A stretch of 64,000 nt of DNA from Hoeflea marina (GCF_003182275.1 NZ_QGTR01000001.1:222033-286032), one strand, 5' to 3'; counted from the first letter of the stretch, positions 52,619 to 62,747 are shown. The notes: generated by a model from the sequence alone, not told the origin. Translations and numbers: made by a program.

Positions 52619-55600
52619 CTATAGCGGGCTTCTATGCTCTTGATATGCCATGAAGGCTATGATTAACCCGGCAAGCAGCCAGCCCACCATTGCGATCCAG
52701 TCGAGGTTGCCGAATCCAATCTGAAGCCACTGCAGATTTAGCGCGAACGAAGCACCGCGCGTTAGAACAAGCCCAATGCCCGACAGGACCCAAAGAACGA
52801 GAACACGTCGAAACATGAATGCACGGTCTCTTCCCCGGAGAAAACTCCAATAAAGAAACCAGACTGGGATGACGATGAGTATCCAAATCCTCCACGGCAC
52901 CGACCAACCAAATGCAAGCGTGAATGCAAGAGCCCCAGCCAGAGCGGTGGGGGCAATGATTGTCGGGTTACGCCAGGAAGGCTGGGGGAGTGAGTTCTGT
53001 GGCTGAGGCAGGTTGGACGGAGCCGCCGACGGCTTATCTTTAGCCACCCGCCGATCTACCAACTCGAGCAACTCCCCGACGCTGTAGGCCCGGTCTGCCC
53101 CGGTGGGGCGGTGGCGATAGTCCTTCCCTTCTTCTTTTTCTAGCCGCAAAAGAAAAGAATAGTCTTCCTCAACATCTGCCTTGTCAGGCATCGGTACGAA
53201 AGTCTGAATCTTCAGTTCTTCGAACCCCTTGTGTATTTCACCAAAGGAATCGCGTACCACCGCCAGTGCGTCCCGGCGTAAATCGCCTTTGATCGCAATA
53301 TCAATCATCCGCTGCTCAGGGAAAGAACGCACCAGTACATCAGATGGACCAATCTTTAGTCGTACCCCGGTACGCCAGGCGTTGGCTGGGGATTCGAGGC
53401 GTGAAGCCATGCGGACGATAAAACGCGTCATGACCGGCCGCGGCAATTCGTGGTAACGGAAACGGAACCGCAGCGCTCCATCTTCCCATCCGGAAAAATC
53501 GGGACTGTTGGCCGGAAGGGCATCCGGCGCCAGATACACCTGCTCAGATCCATCAAGCCGGAAGCACAACCCAATCGCCGGGTCCTGCATCATTGCGAGG
53601 ATGAACTCCAACTGCTCGGGCGGATATCGGTCTGGGTCGAGACAAGCGGCAAGGTCTAATTGGGTGAAGCGGCCACCGCGTTCCTGCAACCTAGTGTCGT
53701 TCAGCACAGAATATATCGCATCGGTTAACCAGTTAGGGTCGAGCAGGGAGACTGCGCGCAGCGCGGCGGGCGCGTCGCGCGACAAGCCATGCGCGACGAT
53801 AACTCCCATTTCGTGTAACATGCGCAGCAGGCTGCGGCGTAGATCCGGAGCGTCGAGTTGGCGGTCTCCCACTATGTCTGGATCCATGCAGATCGCGTTG
53901 AATTCTTCTAGTTGCAGTACTGCTTGCTCACGGGCACGCACCTCGACTGCGTCCTTGATTGCCAGCCAGTGGATCGGCACCGGATTTCGCAGAGCATCTA
54001 AGCGGCGATCCTCGACCAAGGTGTTGGCGATCAGCATGCGCAATGCGGCGATGCTATGTCGACTCCAGTCGTCCTGGTTGCAGGCCGTGCGTAAGAAACC
54101 CACGATCTGAGGATACTGACGTTGCAAACCCTCCTCGTCCAGGCGCAACGCGGTCTTGCCGTTGTCGGATTTGTTGATGACTATGATTGTCGGAGCATCT
54201 CCCGCAATTGCGGCAATCGTTCGCAGCCATTTTTCTGTAGGAGGGTTGTCTTCTCGGCGGTCCTCCAAGACAAGCAGATAGAGGCTACGTTCGGATAGAA
54301 AGTAGCGATGCGTGCCGTGGGTAATCTCCTGTCCGGCGAAATCCCACACATTAATTCGAATGCTGCACCCGTCCGGCCGCCATGTCGTGGTTTCGATCTT
54401 CTCGCTCTGCCTGATGCCTTGTGTCTTCATTTCCTCGGGATCGCGTGGCGCGTTAGTGACCAGGTAGCGGACCAAAGAGGTCTTACCCACGGCTTCTTCT
54501 CCTAAGATCAGCAGTTTAGCTGAATTCAGTGGCGCAAGTGCGCCAGCGTGTTTCGACCTCTCGTAGTCGTTCCACGCTGCGAGCAGCGCCTTTGCATCGC
54601 TGGTATCGAAATTCTCGGGCGTCATTAGATGGTCGACGCAAGGGTTTTTGCTAAGATCCAGAATAACAATGCCGCTTCCCGCGAATTCACCAAGTATGGC
54701 GCGCGCTCCAACGTCGCCGATGCCGTTTTTTGACAATTGGAGCGAGCTTAGCCGCGTTAGGTTTTCCGCGATCGCCTTGGCCCCGGCATCGCCGATGCGG
54801 TTGGTCGATAGATCGAGCGATTTCAGCGCGGTCAAATTTTCCGCGATCGCCTTAGCCCCGGCATCGCCGATGAAGTTGATTGATAGATCAAGCGATTTCA
54901 GCGCGGTCAAATTTTCCGCGATCGCCTTAGCCCCGGCATCGCCGATGAGGTTGGACGAGACATCCAACTCTGTCAGTGCGGTCAGGCTCTCGGCGATCGC
55001 CTTCGCGCCGGCATCGCCGAAGCTGTTGTCTGACATGGAGAGCAATTTCAGCGCGGTCAGGTTCTCCGCGATCGCCTGCGCGCCGGCATTGCCGACGCTG
55101 TTGTTCGATATGGTGAGCGATCTCAGCGCGGTTAGGTTTTCCGCGATTGCTTTTACCCCGATTTCTCCAATTTCGTTGGCCGATATGGTGAGCGATTTCA
55201 GAGCGGTCATATTCTTTGCAATCACCTGCGCGCCGGCCTCGCCGATTCCGTTGGACGACATAGTGATCGATGTGAGCGCAGTGAGATTCTCCGCTATCGC
55301 CTTTGCCCCAATATTTCCAATATCGTTGTTCGATACATCGAGCGATCTCAGCGCGGTCAGGTTCTCCGCGATCGCCTTTGCCCCAGCAAAGCCGATGTCG
55401 CTACTGGATAGATCGAGCGATGTCAGCGCGGTCAAGTTCTCCGCGATCGCTTGCGCCCCTGCTTTGCCGATGCTGTTCTGCGATAGATCGAGTGATGTCA
55501 GCGCGGTAAGATTTTTCGCTATCGCCTGGGCGCCGGCATCGCCGATACCGCTGTCTGATAACCTGAGCGATTTTAGCGCGGTAAGATTTTCCGCGATCGC

Positions 55601-57133
55601 GTGGGCACCGACTTTGCCGATTCTGTTGTACGAGAGATTTAGCGATGTCAACTCGGTCAGGTTCTCAGCTATCGCCTGGGCACCGACTTTGCCGATGCTG
55701 TTGAACGCAAGATTTAGCGATGTCAACGCGGTCAGGTTCTCAGCGATGGCTTGGGTCGCGGCTTCTCCGATGCCGTTGTGCGATGCATCGAGCGATTTCA
55801 GCGCGAGCAGGTTTTTCGCGATCGCCTGGGCCCCAGTTTCTCCGATGTTGGCGAACGATACATCGAGCAATGTCAGAGCGGTCAGATTCTCCGCAATCGC
55901 CTCCGCGCCAGCGTCGCCGATGTCGATGCCCCATACGAAGAGCGATGTCAACGCGCGCAAATTTTCTGCGATCGCCTTTACCCCCGCTTCGCCGATGCTG
56001 TTTTCGGATATATCGAGCCCTGTCAGCTCGGTGAGATTCTCGGCGATCGCCTTTGCTCCGGCATAGCCAATTTCATTTTCCCATGCATCGAGCAATGTCA
56101 GCCCGGTGAGATTTGCCGCGATCGCCTGCATTCCCACGTCGCCGATTCTGTTGGACGATATGGTGAGCGATTTCAGCGCGGTCAGGCTCCCCGCGATGGC
56201 CAGCGCCCCGGCATGGCCGACGTTGTTGTGAGATATGGAGAGCGATGTCAGCGCGGTCAGGTTCCCCGCGATGACCTGCGCCCCGGCATCGCCGATGCTG
56301 TTGAGCGATATGGTGAGTGATGTCAGGGCGGTCAGGCTCTCCGCGATGGCCTGCGCGCCGGCATCGCCGATGCTGTTGTCCGCTATGGAAAGCGTTTTCA
56401 ACGCGGTTAGTTTTTCCGCGATGGCTTGTGCCCCGGCATCGCCGATGCTGTTGTCCGATATGGAGAGTGATGTCAGAGCGGGCAGGTTCTCCGCGATGGC
56501 CTGCGCCCCGGCTTTGCCGATGCTGTTGTTTGATATGGTGAGCGACGTCAGCGCGGTGAGATTTTCCGCGATGGCCTGCGCCCCGGCATCTCCGATGCTG
56601 TTGTTTGATATGGTGAGCGACGTCAGCGCGGTGAGATTTTCCGCGATGGCCTGCGCCCCGGCATCGCCCAGATCCGAGTTTGGCAAAATGAGTGTTGTCA
56701 GTTTCGGTAGATTTTTTGCGATATTGTATATGAAGCTGGATTCGAATGTTCCATTTGTAATTGCAAGTTCTCTTAAATTTGGAAAAGTGTGTATTAGATA
56801 GTCGGAAAAATTAAGTGCGATGACGGAATTCAATAGATAAAAACTTTTAATATTGAAAATTCTGCTAGGAGTATTGTTTAAATAAAAATACGAATCTATC
56901 CCAAGATCTAACGCTAATCTGCAAAGTTGAGGTCCCGCTGTGAGAAGCGCGGATGTAATGTCCAGTTCGTCAGATGTTACCCTAACAATTTGTTCATACC
57001 CAAATTCGCGTGCAAACTCTGTAAGATCTTGGGAAATAATGGCGGGCCCTGTAATGAGCAGGTGTTCTGTCCCCGCGACTGCCCGTACCAGAGTAGCGTC
57101 GGTGTCGGCTTCAAAAACATGCAAATTAGTCAA
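52619..57133 (-). CDS. ROCO-type protein: LRR repeats, Roc GTPase, COR-like region, C-terminal membrane helices
   Basis: A 1,504-residue protein. Residues 1-145: unique N-terminal domain. About 146-830: 26 leucine-rich repeats of exactly 25 residues (consensus SIGDAGAQAIAENLTALTSL plus TISNN) and a degenerate 27th. About 870-1040: Roc (Ras of complex) GTPase with P-loop LGEEAVGKTS, DFAGQE and INKSD. About 1050-1330: COR-like region (LDPNWLTDAIYSVLND, PPEQLEFILAMMQD). After a Pro-rich linker, residues about 1386-1500 contain about four membrane helices. The TTG at 57133 is chosen because AGGAGA lies six bases before it. The sensor-switch-membrane layout resembles NLR-like immune proteins, so an abortive-infection role is a reasonable inference. 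Codon use and AT content differ from neighbouring genes, consistent with transfer. Confidence 0.85.
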   Translation of the reverse strand: MTNLHVFEADTDATLVRAVAGTEHLLITGPAIISQDLTEFAREFGYEQIVRVTSDELDITSALLTAGPQLCRLALDLGIDSYFYLNNTPSRIFNIKSFYLLNSVIALNFSDYLIHTFPNLRELAITNGTFESSFIYNIAKNLPKLTTLILPNSDLGDAGAQAIAENLTALTSLTISNNSIGDAGAQAIAENLTALTSLTISNNSIGKAGAQAIAENLPALTSLSISDNSIGDAGAQAIAEKLTALKTLSIADNSIGDAGAQAIAESLTALTSLTISLNSIGDAGAQVIAGNLTALTSLSISHNNVGHAGALAIAGSLTALKSLTISSNRIGDVGMQAIAANLTGLTLLDAWENEIGYAGAKAIAENLTELTGLDISENSIGEAGVKAIAENLRALTSLFVWGIDIGDAGAEAIAENLTALTLLDVSFANIGETGAQAIAKNLLALKSLDASHNGIGEAATQAIAENLTALTSLNLAFNSIGKVGAQAIAENLTELTSLNLSYNRIGKVGAHAIAENLTALKSLRLSDSGIGDAGAQAIAKNLTALTSLDLSQNSIGKAGAQAIAENLTALTSLDLSSSDIGFAGAKAIAENLTALRSLDVSNNDIGNIGAKAIAENLTALTSITMSSNGIGEAGAQVIAKNMTALKSLTISANEIGEIGVKAIAENLTALRSLTISNNSVGNAGAQAIAENLTALKLLSMSDNSFGDAGAKAIAESLTALTELDVSSNLIGDAGAKAIAENLTALKSLDLSINFIGDAGAKAIAENLTALKSLDLSTNRIGDAGAKAIAENLTRLSSLQLSKNGIGDVGARAILGEFAGSGIVILDLSKNPCVDHLMTPENFDTSDAKALLAAWNDYERSKHAGALAPLNSAKLLILGEEAVGKTSLVRYLVTNAPRDPEEMKTQGIRQSEKIETTTWRPDGCSIRINVWDFAGQEITHGTHRYFLSERSLYLLVLEDRREDNPPTEKWLRTIAAIAGDAPTIIVINKSDNGKTALRLDEEGLQRQYPQIVGFLRTACNQDDWSRHSIAALRMLIANTLVEDRRLDALRNPVPIHWLAIKDAVEVRAREQAVLQLEEFNAICMDPDIVGDRQLDAPDLRRSLLRMLHEMGVIVAHGLSRDAPAALRAVSLLDPNWLTDAIYSVLNDTRLQERGGRFTQLDLAACLDPDRYPPEQLEFILAMMQDPAIGLCFRLDGSEQVYLAPDALPANSPDFSGWEDGALRFRFRYHELPRPVMTRFIVRMASRLESPANAWRTGVRLKIGPSDVLVRSFPEQRMIDIAIKGDLRRDALAVVRDSFGEIHKGFEELKIQTFVPMPDKADVEEDYSFLLRLEKEEGKDYRHRPTGADRAYSVGELLELVDRRVAKDKPSAAPSNLPQPQNSLPQPSWRNPTIIAPTALAGALAFTLAFGWSVPWRIWILIVIPVWFLYWSFLRGRDRAFMFRRVLVLWVLSGIGLVLTRGASFALNLQWLQIGFGNLDWIAMVGWLLAGLIIAFMAYQEHRSPL
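54640..56690 (-). repeat. tandem 75-bp repeats encoding the LRR solenoid
   Basis: Twenty-six tandem units of exactly 75 bases plus one degenerate unit. Neighbouring copies are very similar at DNA level, with stretches such as GCGCCGGCATCGCCGATGCT recurring every 75 bases. This points to expansion by unequal recombination or slippage and to likely copy-number variation between strains. Confidence 0.85.
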
Positions 57134-57433
57134 ATATTTTCTCCTCAATTTGGACGAGAAACATCGCAGTGCTCTCCGTAGCTCGTACCGTACCTAATAA
57201 GTTTGCCTCTTGACTAGACGGGTCTCAACACTATCGATCGAACCTTGGGAGGAGGATATTCTTACACACATGGACGCAGCCTGAGGTTCTGCAGGCGTTT
57301 TCCCAACAGAGAGAGTTATTGAACTCAATAGGAGTTGATTTGCCGCAATCACAGGACGGTGGCGATTGCTCTTTTCTGCATCGGCGCCGATGAGGCCAAG
57401 AACAGGATAAGATCTGCAGAATTCACCCGCAGC

Positions 57434-58450
57434 CTATCTCCCCGGCCGGCTCTGCTGGATGGCCTTGATGACGGCGGCGCCGGCGAGGTAGTGGCGGCGG
57501 ATGATCTTTTCGGCGTCTGCGGCGGAGTGGCCGGAGATCTCGGCGATCTGCTCGATGGTGGCGCCGTTGGCGTAGGCGTAGGTGATGGCGGTGCCGCGGA
57601 GGTCGTGGAAGGTCACGCCGGATATTCCCAGTCGGGCGAGTTCGCGGCGCCAGGAGGCGCGGAAGCCGCTCGAGGTCCAGTTCTGCCCGAAGGAATTGAC
57701 CAGCACGCGCTGGCGGCCGGCGGCGCTGGCGCGATCGAGGATCGGCCGGATGGCGTCGGCCGCGTTGATCGCCACGCGTTCGCCGGTCTTCTGCTGGCGG
57801 ATGGTCAGGCGACCGTCATTGTAGGCGAGCACCGGCAGGGTGAGCACGTCATTCTGGCGCTGCATGGTCCAGAGCGCGACGAGGGCGACGTCGACCAGGT
57901 GCGGGGCGCCCTTGCCCAGCAGGGTGTCGAGCTGCTCGGCGGTCCAGACATTGTTGCGGCGGCTGCCGGCGTGAAGCTTCGAGACGCGCTCGAGCGGATT
58001 GCGCAGGATGATCTCGCCATCCTTGGCCCAGGCAAACAGCCGGGCGGCGAGGCCGATCTGCATGTCGGCCGATCTCGGCGTCGCCTTCATCGTGTCGCGC
58101 CAGTCGATGAACAGCTTGCGCACGCCGCGCGCCTCGAGGGCGGCCACCGGCATGGTCCCGAACTTGATGCGCATCAGCTCGAAGCGGCGCTCGTAGTCGC
58201 TGCGGGTGGCGAAGGCGAGGGCGTGGAAGTCGGCCGAGGCCATGTAGCCGTCGATCAGGCTGCCGACTGTGCCGGGGCGGCTCTCCTTCTCGCGGCCGAT
58301 GGTCAGCCGCACAAATTCCTGGGTAAAGGCCTTGGTGCCGGGCCTGGACAGCATGCGCGGGCCGCCGCGCCAGGCGTAGTGATAGCTCGCCCGGCTGCCA
58401 TCGGTGAGCGTCTTATGAACGGTATGGATGCCCAACAGACTTGCTTTCAT
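57434..58450 (-). CDS. tyrosine recombinase/integrase
   Basis: A 338-residue phage-type integrase. Catalytic residues visible: Arg in ALWTMQRQNDVLTL, the HxxR box FHDLRGTAITYAYANG, His in ISGHSAADAEKII and Tyr in RRHYLAG. An N-terminal SAM-like/core-binding region covers about residues 55-150. The ATG at 58450 gives a protein starting MKASLLGIHTVHKTL; an in-frame ATG further up lies in the repeat and is unlikely. It is adjacent to tRNA-Thr, oriented away from it, and should catalyse integration at the tRNA 3' end and excision of the 6.4-kb element. Confidence 0.9.
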   Translation of the reverse strand: MKASLLGIHTVHKTLTDGSRASYHYAWRGGPRMLSRPGTKAFTQEFVRLTIGREKESRPGTVGSLIDGYMASADFHALAFATRSDYERRFELMRIKFGTMPVAALEARGVRKLFIDWRDTMKATPRSADMQIGLAARLFAWAKDGEIILRNPLERVSKLHAGSRRNNVWTAEQLDTLLGKGAPHLVDVALVALWTMQRQNDVLTLPVLAYNDGRLTIRQQKTGERVAINAADAIRPILDRASAAGRQRVLVNSFGQNWTSSGFRASWRRELARLGISGVTFHDLRGTAITYAYANGATIEQIAEISGHSAADAEKIIRRHYLAGAAVIKAIQQSRPGR

Positions 58451-58451
58451 A

Positions 58452-58684
<233 letters not shown>

Positions 58685-58764
58685 AGCGCTCCCGACCTAG
58701 CATATCCGGTGGGCCAGGCAAGCGAAAAACGCGGCCGCCGCCGCGCTTTGACGTCAACTTTTTG

Positions 58765-59667
58765 TCAGCGCTGCTTCGCCGTGTCCAGCCACTGCCGGGC
58801 GGCGTAGAGGCCGATGGCCGTGGCGTTGGAGACATTGAGCGACTTGATGGCGCCGGGCATGTCGAGCCGCGCCATCACGTCGACCGTGTCGCGGGTCTTC
58901 TGGCGCAGTCCCTTGCCCTCGGCGCCGAGCACCAGCGCGATCTTCTCGCCGGAAAAGGCGCCTTCGAGCGCCGTGTCGCCTTCGGAATCAAGCCCGATGG
59001 TGACGAAGCCCTGCGCCTTGATGGTCTCGATGGCGTCCGACAGGTTGCGCGCCTCGATATGGTCGATCATCTCCAGCGCGCCGGAAGCGCTCTTGGCCAG
59101 CACGCCCGATTCCTGCGGGCTGTGGCGCTGCGTCGTCACCAGCGCGCCGGCGTCGAAGGCGACGGCCGAGCGCATGATGGCGCCGACATTGTGCGGGTCG
59201 GTGACCTGGTCGAGAATCACGATCAGCCGGGTCTCGCCCAGTTCTGAGAGCCGCCGCGGCACGAGCGGCGCCGTTTCCAGCATCACGCCCTGGTGCACGG
59301 CGTCGTCGCCGAGCAGCCGGTCGATGTCCTGCGGCGTCACCAGTTCCATGGGGAAGGGGAACGCGTAGTCCTCGGCAATGCCGAGTCGGTTGAGCGCGTT
59401 GCGCGTGGCCATCAGCTTGCGGATCCTGCGCGCCTTGTTGTCGAGCGCTGCCCGCACCGTGTGCAGGCCGTAGAGGAAGAGCGTGTCGCCGGCCACCGGC
59501 GCGCCGAACAATTCGCCCTTCCGCGGCGGCAGGGCGCGCTTGCCCTTCGGCTCGAACGGCGGCAGGCCGCTGTCGGCGCGCTTGCGGTCGCGGTGCACGC
59601 GGCGCAGCTTGGCGTAATGGGTGTCGCGGTCGGACCCCGGCTTGTCGGTATCGTTGTCGTTGCTCAT
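58765..59667 (-). CDS. rlmB: TrmH/SpoU-family 23S rRNA 2'-O-ribose methyltransferase (RlmB type)
   Basis: A 300-residue SPOUT methyltransferase. The N-terminal substrate-binding domain (TLFLYGLHTVRAALDNKARR) follows about 60 basic, low-complexity residues. The knotted catalytic domain shows LDQVTDPHNVGAIMRSA, LVLGAEGKGL and the SAM-binding SLNVSNATAIGLYAARQW. These match RlmB, which methylates G2251 of 23S rRNA, though other TrmH members are close. The ATG at 59667 begins MSNDNDTDKPG; upstream in-frame codons look non-coding. Confidence 0.88.
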   Translation of the reverse strand: MSNDNDTDKPGSDRDTHYAKLRRVHRDRKRADSGLPPFEPKGKRALPPRKGELFGAPVAGDTLFLYGLHTVRAALDNKARRIRKLMATRNALNRLGIAEDYAFPFPMELVTPQDIDRLLGDDAVHQGVMLETAPLVPRRLSELGETRLIVILDQVTDPHNVGAIMRSAVAFDAGALVTTQRHSPQESGVLAKSASGALEMIDHIEARNLSDAIETIKAQGFVTIGLDSEGDTALEGAFSGEKIALVLGAEGKGLRQKTRDTVDVMARLDMPGAIKSLNVSNATAIGLYAARQWLDTAKQR

Positions 59668-59909
59668 GGGCGGCTTATACGCCATTTGACACGCCACGCA
59701 ATCGGGCACCGGCAACTGGATCGATGCCCGGCTCCCGCGGCGGCAGCGGCAGCGCCAGGCCAGCCGTGAAAAAGCCGCTGCGTTTTCCCTCTATCCGGTT
59801 GACACGGCACCAGCCTGCGGTCATAACCCCGACCGCAGACCGGGTCGGCCGCAAGGCCCCCCGCAAACCTGCCATAGCACCTTGGATGCGTGACCCTGGC
59901 GGCTGGACC

Positions 59910-59994
59910 GGAGGGATGCCCGAGTGGTTAAAGGGGACGGACTGTAAATCCGTTGGCTCAGCCTACGTTGGTTCAAATCCAACTCCCTCCACCA
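59910..59994 (+). tRNA. tRNA-Tyr (anticodon GTA)
   Basis: An 85-base class II tRNA. GGAGGGA pairs with TCCCTCC; anticodon loop CTGTAAA (GTA); long variable arm; T-loop GGTTCAAATCC; encoded ACCA end. It is followed 18 bases later by tRNA-Gly. Confidence 0.95.
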
Positions 59995-60012
59995 CCGCCG
60001 GCGGGTCATGAT

Positions 60013-60086
60013 GCGGGTATAGCTCAATGGTAGAGCAGCAGCCTTCCAAGCTGAATACGAGGGTTCGATTCCCTCTACCCGCTCCA
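60013..60086 (+). tRNA. tRNA-Gly (anticodon TCC)
   Basis: GCGGGTA pairs with TACCCGC; D-arm AGCTCAATGGTAGAGC; anticodon loop CTTCCAA (TCC); T-loop GGTTCGATTCC; encoded TCCA end. It is closely linked to tRNA-Tyr and probably co-transcribed. Confidence 0.95.
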
Positions 60087-60386
60087 GTGCCAACGGCTCC
60101 GACACCGTCGCCATCGTCAAAATCGACACGGACGTCTGCGAGCAGACTTCACCCGGGGCGCCAGGCCGTAAACGCGCATTACCGGCTAGGATCGCAAACC
60201 ACCTGTCCGGTCTGTTTCGTGAATGGCCTGCTGCTCGGATATCGAGCCGCTTGGCACAGCCAGGCGCCGGAAATGGCATATGAGGGGTGCCATGTGCCAC
60301 CCGCCCCACCCAACGTCTCAACCCCGTTCAGGCTCTCAAGCATGGCCCCAGGGAGGCGGGAATTCCAGGCGCACCAGCCGGGATGA
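60087..60386. other. intergenic region after tRNA-Gly, nothing recognised
   Basis: Three hundred bases between tRNA-Gly and the convergent end of the sulfatase gene. No ORF, terminator or RNA gene with convincing structure was found. Confidence 0.4.
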
Positions 60387-61787
60387 TCAGCCGCCGGCGA
60401 CCTTTTCCATTTCCAGCCTGAGCCGCGCCAGGGTCTCGGCAAACCGCGGATCCTGCGCCAGATTGGTCCACTCGTAGGGATCGGCCATCTGCTCGTAGAG
60501 CTCCTCGCCGCCGTCCCTGTAGCGGGTGTAGCGCCAGCTGCCCGACCGGATCGAATGGTTTCCCTGCTGCCAGGTAATCACGGCAGGGCCGCTGCGCGAC
60601 GCCGTGTCCGAGTGCATCAGCGGCGTCAGCGATTCGCCGTCCACGCCATCGATCGGCGCAAGCCCGGCAAGCTCGCACAGCGTTGGAAACAGGTCGACGA
60701 GGCTGACGGGTGAATCGACCCTGGCGCGCCCGCCGCCGCCCGGCGGGACAACGATGAAGGGAACCCGCGTGGCCTCTTCCCAAAGCACGAATTTGCGCCA
60801 GTGCAACTTTTCTCCCAGGTGAAATCCATTGTCCCCCCAGAGCACGATCATCGTATCGTCGCGGTAGGGCGACGCGTCGAGCGCGTCGAGGATCAGGCCG
60901 ATCTGGCTGTCGCAGTAGGATATCGCCGCCAGATAGCCCTGGACGGCGTGTCGCCACTGCCCGTGCAGCAAGACAGTCTCGTGATCGGGCGGATTGGTGG
61001 CCCACAGTCGCGCGGTTTCCGGGACGTCGTCGAGATCGTCATCCTTGACGAAGGGCAGCACAACCTCGTCGAGCGGATAGAGATCGAGGAAGCGCTGCGG
61101 CAGGTACCAGGGCAGATGCGGCTTGTAGAGCCCGGCGGCGCAGAAGAATTCCTCCCGACCCGGGCGCATCAGGAAATCGGTCACATGCGCGACGGTTCGG
61201 CCGTCTGGCATCTCGTCCTCGCGCTCGGCGGGCAGCACGCCCCAGTCAAAGAGATGGTTCCAGGGCGACACGGTTTCGAAGCGATCGAAATCGAACATCC
61301 CGTTGAGCGGGCGCTGTGGCGGCATCGGTTCGGCGGTGCTGGGGTGAAACTCATCCCATGCAGCCATCCGGTTCTCGGTGTCGCGCCATGTGGCGGCCGG
61401 CGCCCTCTCGCGCCCGGCTGTGGCGTAGTCGAAGGTGCCGTGGAAGACCTTGCCGGCGCCGAAGCAGTGATACCCGGCCTCACGCAGATGCTCGAGATAG
61501 GTCTTCTGACGCAGCGGCGCGTCCCAGAAGGACTGGTTGCCGTAGACGCCGGTCTTTTCGGGCAGGCATCCGGTGAAGACCGACATGCGGCTGGCGTTGC
61601 AGAACGGCGCGGAGCAGTAGGCGCGCGTGAACACGGTGCCGCGCGCGGCCAGGCGGTTCATGTTCGGCGTGCGCACCTGCGGATGGCGACCGAGCGGCTC
61701 GATCCAGGAATTAAGATCGTCGGCGACGATGAACAGGATGTTTGGTCGCTTGGAAGGGTTGGAATTCATGGTGATCTTGATACTCAT
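60387..61787 (-). CDS. sulfatase (alkaline phosphatase superfamily, iduronate-2-sulfatase-like)
   Basis: A 466-residue type I sulfatase without signal peptide, so apparently cytoplasmic. PNILFIVADDLNSW gives metal-binding Asp residues. The active-site Cys to be converted to formylglycine lies in FCNASRMSVFTG (C-x-A-S-R, the Ala variant of CxPxR). KPHLPWYLP and LWGDNGFHLGEK complete the metal site. The order of motifs resembles iduronate-2-sulfatase rather than choline or aryl sulfatases. Two starts are possible: ATG at 61787 or at 61769; neither has a strong ribosome site. It is divergent from a sulfotransferase gene. The sulfate-ester substrate is unknown. Confidence 0.85.
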   Translation of the reverse strand: MSIKITMNSNPSKRPNILFIVADDLNSWIEPLGRHPQVRTPNMNRLAARGTVFTRAYCSAPFCNASRMSVFTGCLPEKTGVYGNQSFWDAPLRQKTYLEHLREAGYHCFGAGKVFHGTFDYATAGRERAPAATWRDTENRMAAWDEFHPSTAEPMPPQRPLNGMFDFDRFETVSPWNHLFDWGVLPAEREDEMPDGRTVAHVTDFLMRPGREEFFCAAGLYKPHLPWYLPQRFLDLYPLDEVVLPFVKDDDLDDVPETARLWATNPPDHETVLLHGQWRHAVQGYLAAISYCDSQIGLILDALDASPYRDDTMIVLWGDNGFHLGEKLHWRKFVLWEEATRVPFIVVPPGGGGRARVDSPVSLVDLFPTLCELAGLAPIDGVDGESLTPLMHSDTASRSGPAVITWQQGNHSIRSGSWRYTRYRDGGEELYEQMADPYEWTNLAQDPRFAETLARLRLEMEKVAGG

Positions 61788-61839
61788 CGGTCAGACTGGC
61801 GTTGAGTGGACCGGTTGGAGCATCAAGAGGCAAGGGCAA

Positions 61840-62670
61840 TTGCGAAAAAACGTCGATTTCTTCATCATCGGGGTCCAGAAGGGCGGGACCACCGCGCTCG
61901 ACAGGCTTTGCCGGAGCCATCCTTCGATGCAGATGGCTGCGGTCAAGGAGGTCCATTTCTTCGACGACGAGGCGATCGACTGGGCCGAGCCCTGTTATCA
62001 GCGGCTGCATGACGCGTTCGACTGGAGCACCGGCGATGTGCTGCGCGGTGAAAGCACGCCGATCTACATCTACTGGCCGCAGGCGCTGGCTCGCCTCCGC
62101 CGCTACAATCCGGATGCGAAGCTGATCCTGGCGCTGCGCCATCCAGGCCGCCGCGCCTTTTCGCAATGGCGGATGGAGCGCAAGCGCAGCAACGAGGCGC
62201 TGACCTTCGACGAGGTGATTTCGGTGCACGGACGGCTTCGCGTTCATCTTGCCGAAGCCGGGGCCCATCCGGTCTATTCGTATGTCGAGCGCGGCTTCTA
62301 TGCGGCGCAGATCGAGAGGCTGTTCGACATCTTTCCCCGCCATCAGGTGCATTTTCTTCGCACAGATCTGCTGTGGCGCGAGCCTGCCACGACGCTGGCC
62401 GGGGTGTCGGAATTTCTCGGAATCGGCGGCTGGGACGCGGCTGCGGCGGTCACCGACTACGTCGCCCCGATTGCGAATGCCGAAATGGAGATCATCCCGC
62501 TTCGCGCGCGCGCCAAGCTGGATACCATTTTCAGGGGCGACATTGCGCGCACGGCGGAGCTGACCGGGCTAAATCTCAGCGACTGGCTCGATCCGGACTA
62601 CCAGGAGCCGATGCGGACCGCGGCGGGCGCGGGCACAGGCAATTGGGCGAAGCCGGATGGCACGGCATAG
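61840..62670 (+). CDS. sulfotransferase family protein
   Basis: A 276-residue PAPS-dependent sulfotransferase. The 5'-phosphosulfate loop is FFIIGVQKGGTTALDRL at the N-terminus; the 3'-phosphate site is LILALRHPGRRAFSQWRM near residue 100. Later parts (FFPRHQVHFLRTDLLWREP-like and TLAGVSEFLGI) match bacterial members related to heparan-sulfate and Nod-factor-type enzymes. I prefer the TTG at 61840, just before the conserved first strand and after AAGAGG. An ATG at 61768 would add 24 residues but overlap the divergent sulfatase gene. It likely sulfates a surface glycan or lipid. Confidence 0.82.
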   Translation: MRKNVDFFIIGVQKGGTTALDRLCRSHPSMQMAAVKEVHFFDDEAIDWAEPCYQRLHDAFDWSTGDVLRGESTPIYIYWPQALARLRRYNPDAKLILALRHPGRRAFSQWRMERKRSNEALTFDEVISVHGRLRVHLAEAGAHPVYSYVERGFYAAQIERLFDIFPRHQVHFLRTDLLWREPATTLAGVSEFLGIGGWDAAAAVTDYVAPIANAEMEIIPLRARAKLDTIFRGDIARTAELTGLNLSDWLDPDYQEPMRTAAGAGTGNWAKPDGTA

Positions 62671-62747
62671 CCCGCCGATCGCGCCGGCCCTGTCGCTGTC
62701 CGCGGAATTCATCGGCGTCGCACGGGGCTCCGTTCCGGCCGCGGCGG

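Noticed and set aside
54648..56066. 472-codon sense-strand frame across the LRR repeats, and the idea of a CRISPR-like array
   Set aside because: The periodicity is exactly 75 bases with no unique spacers and is explained by 25-residue LRR units on the other strand.
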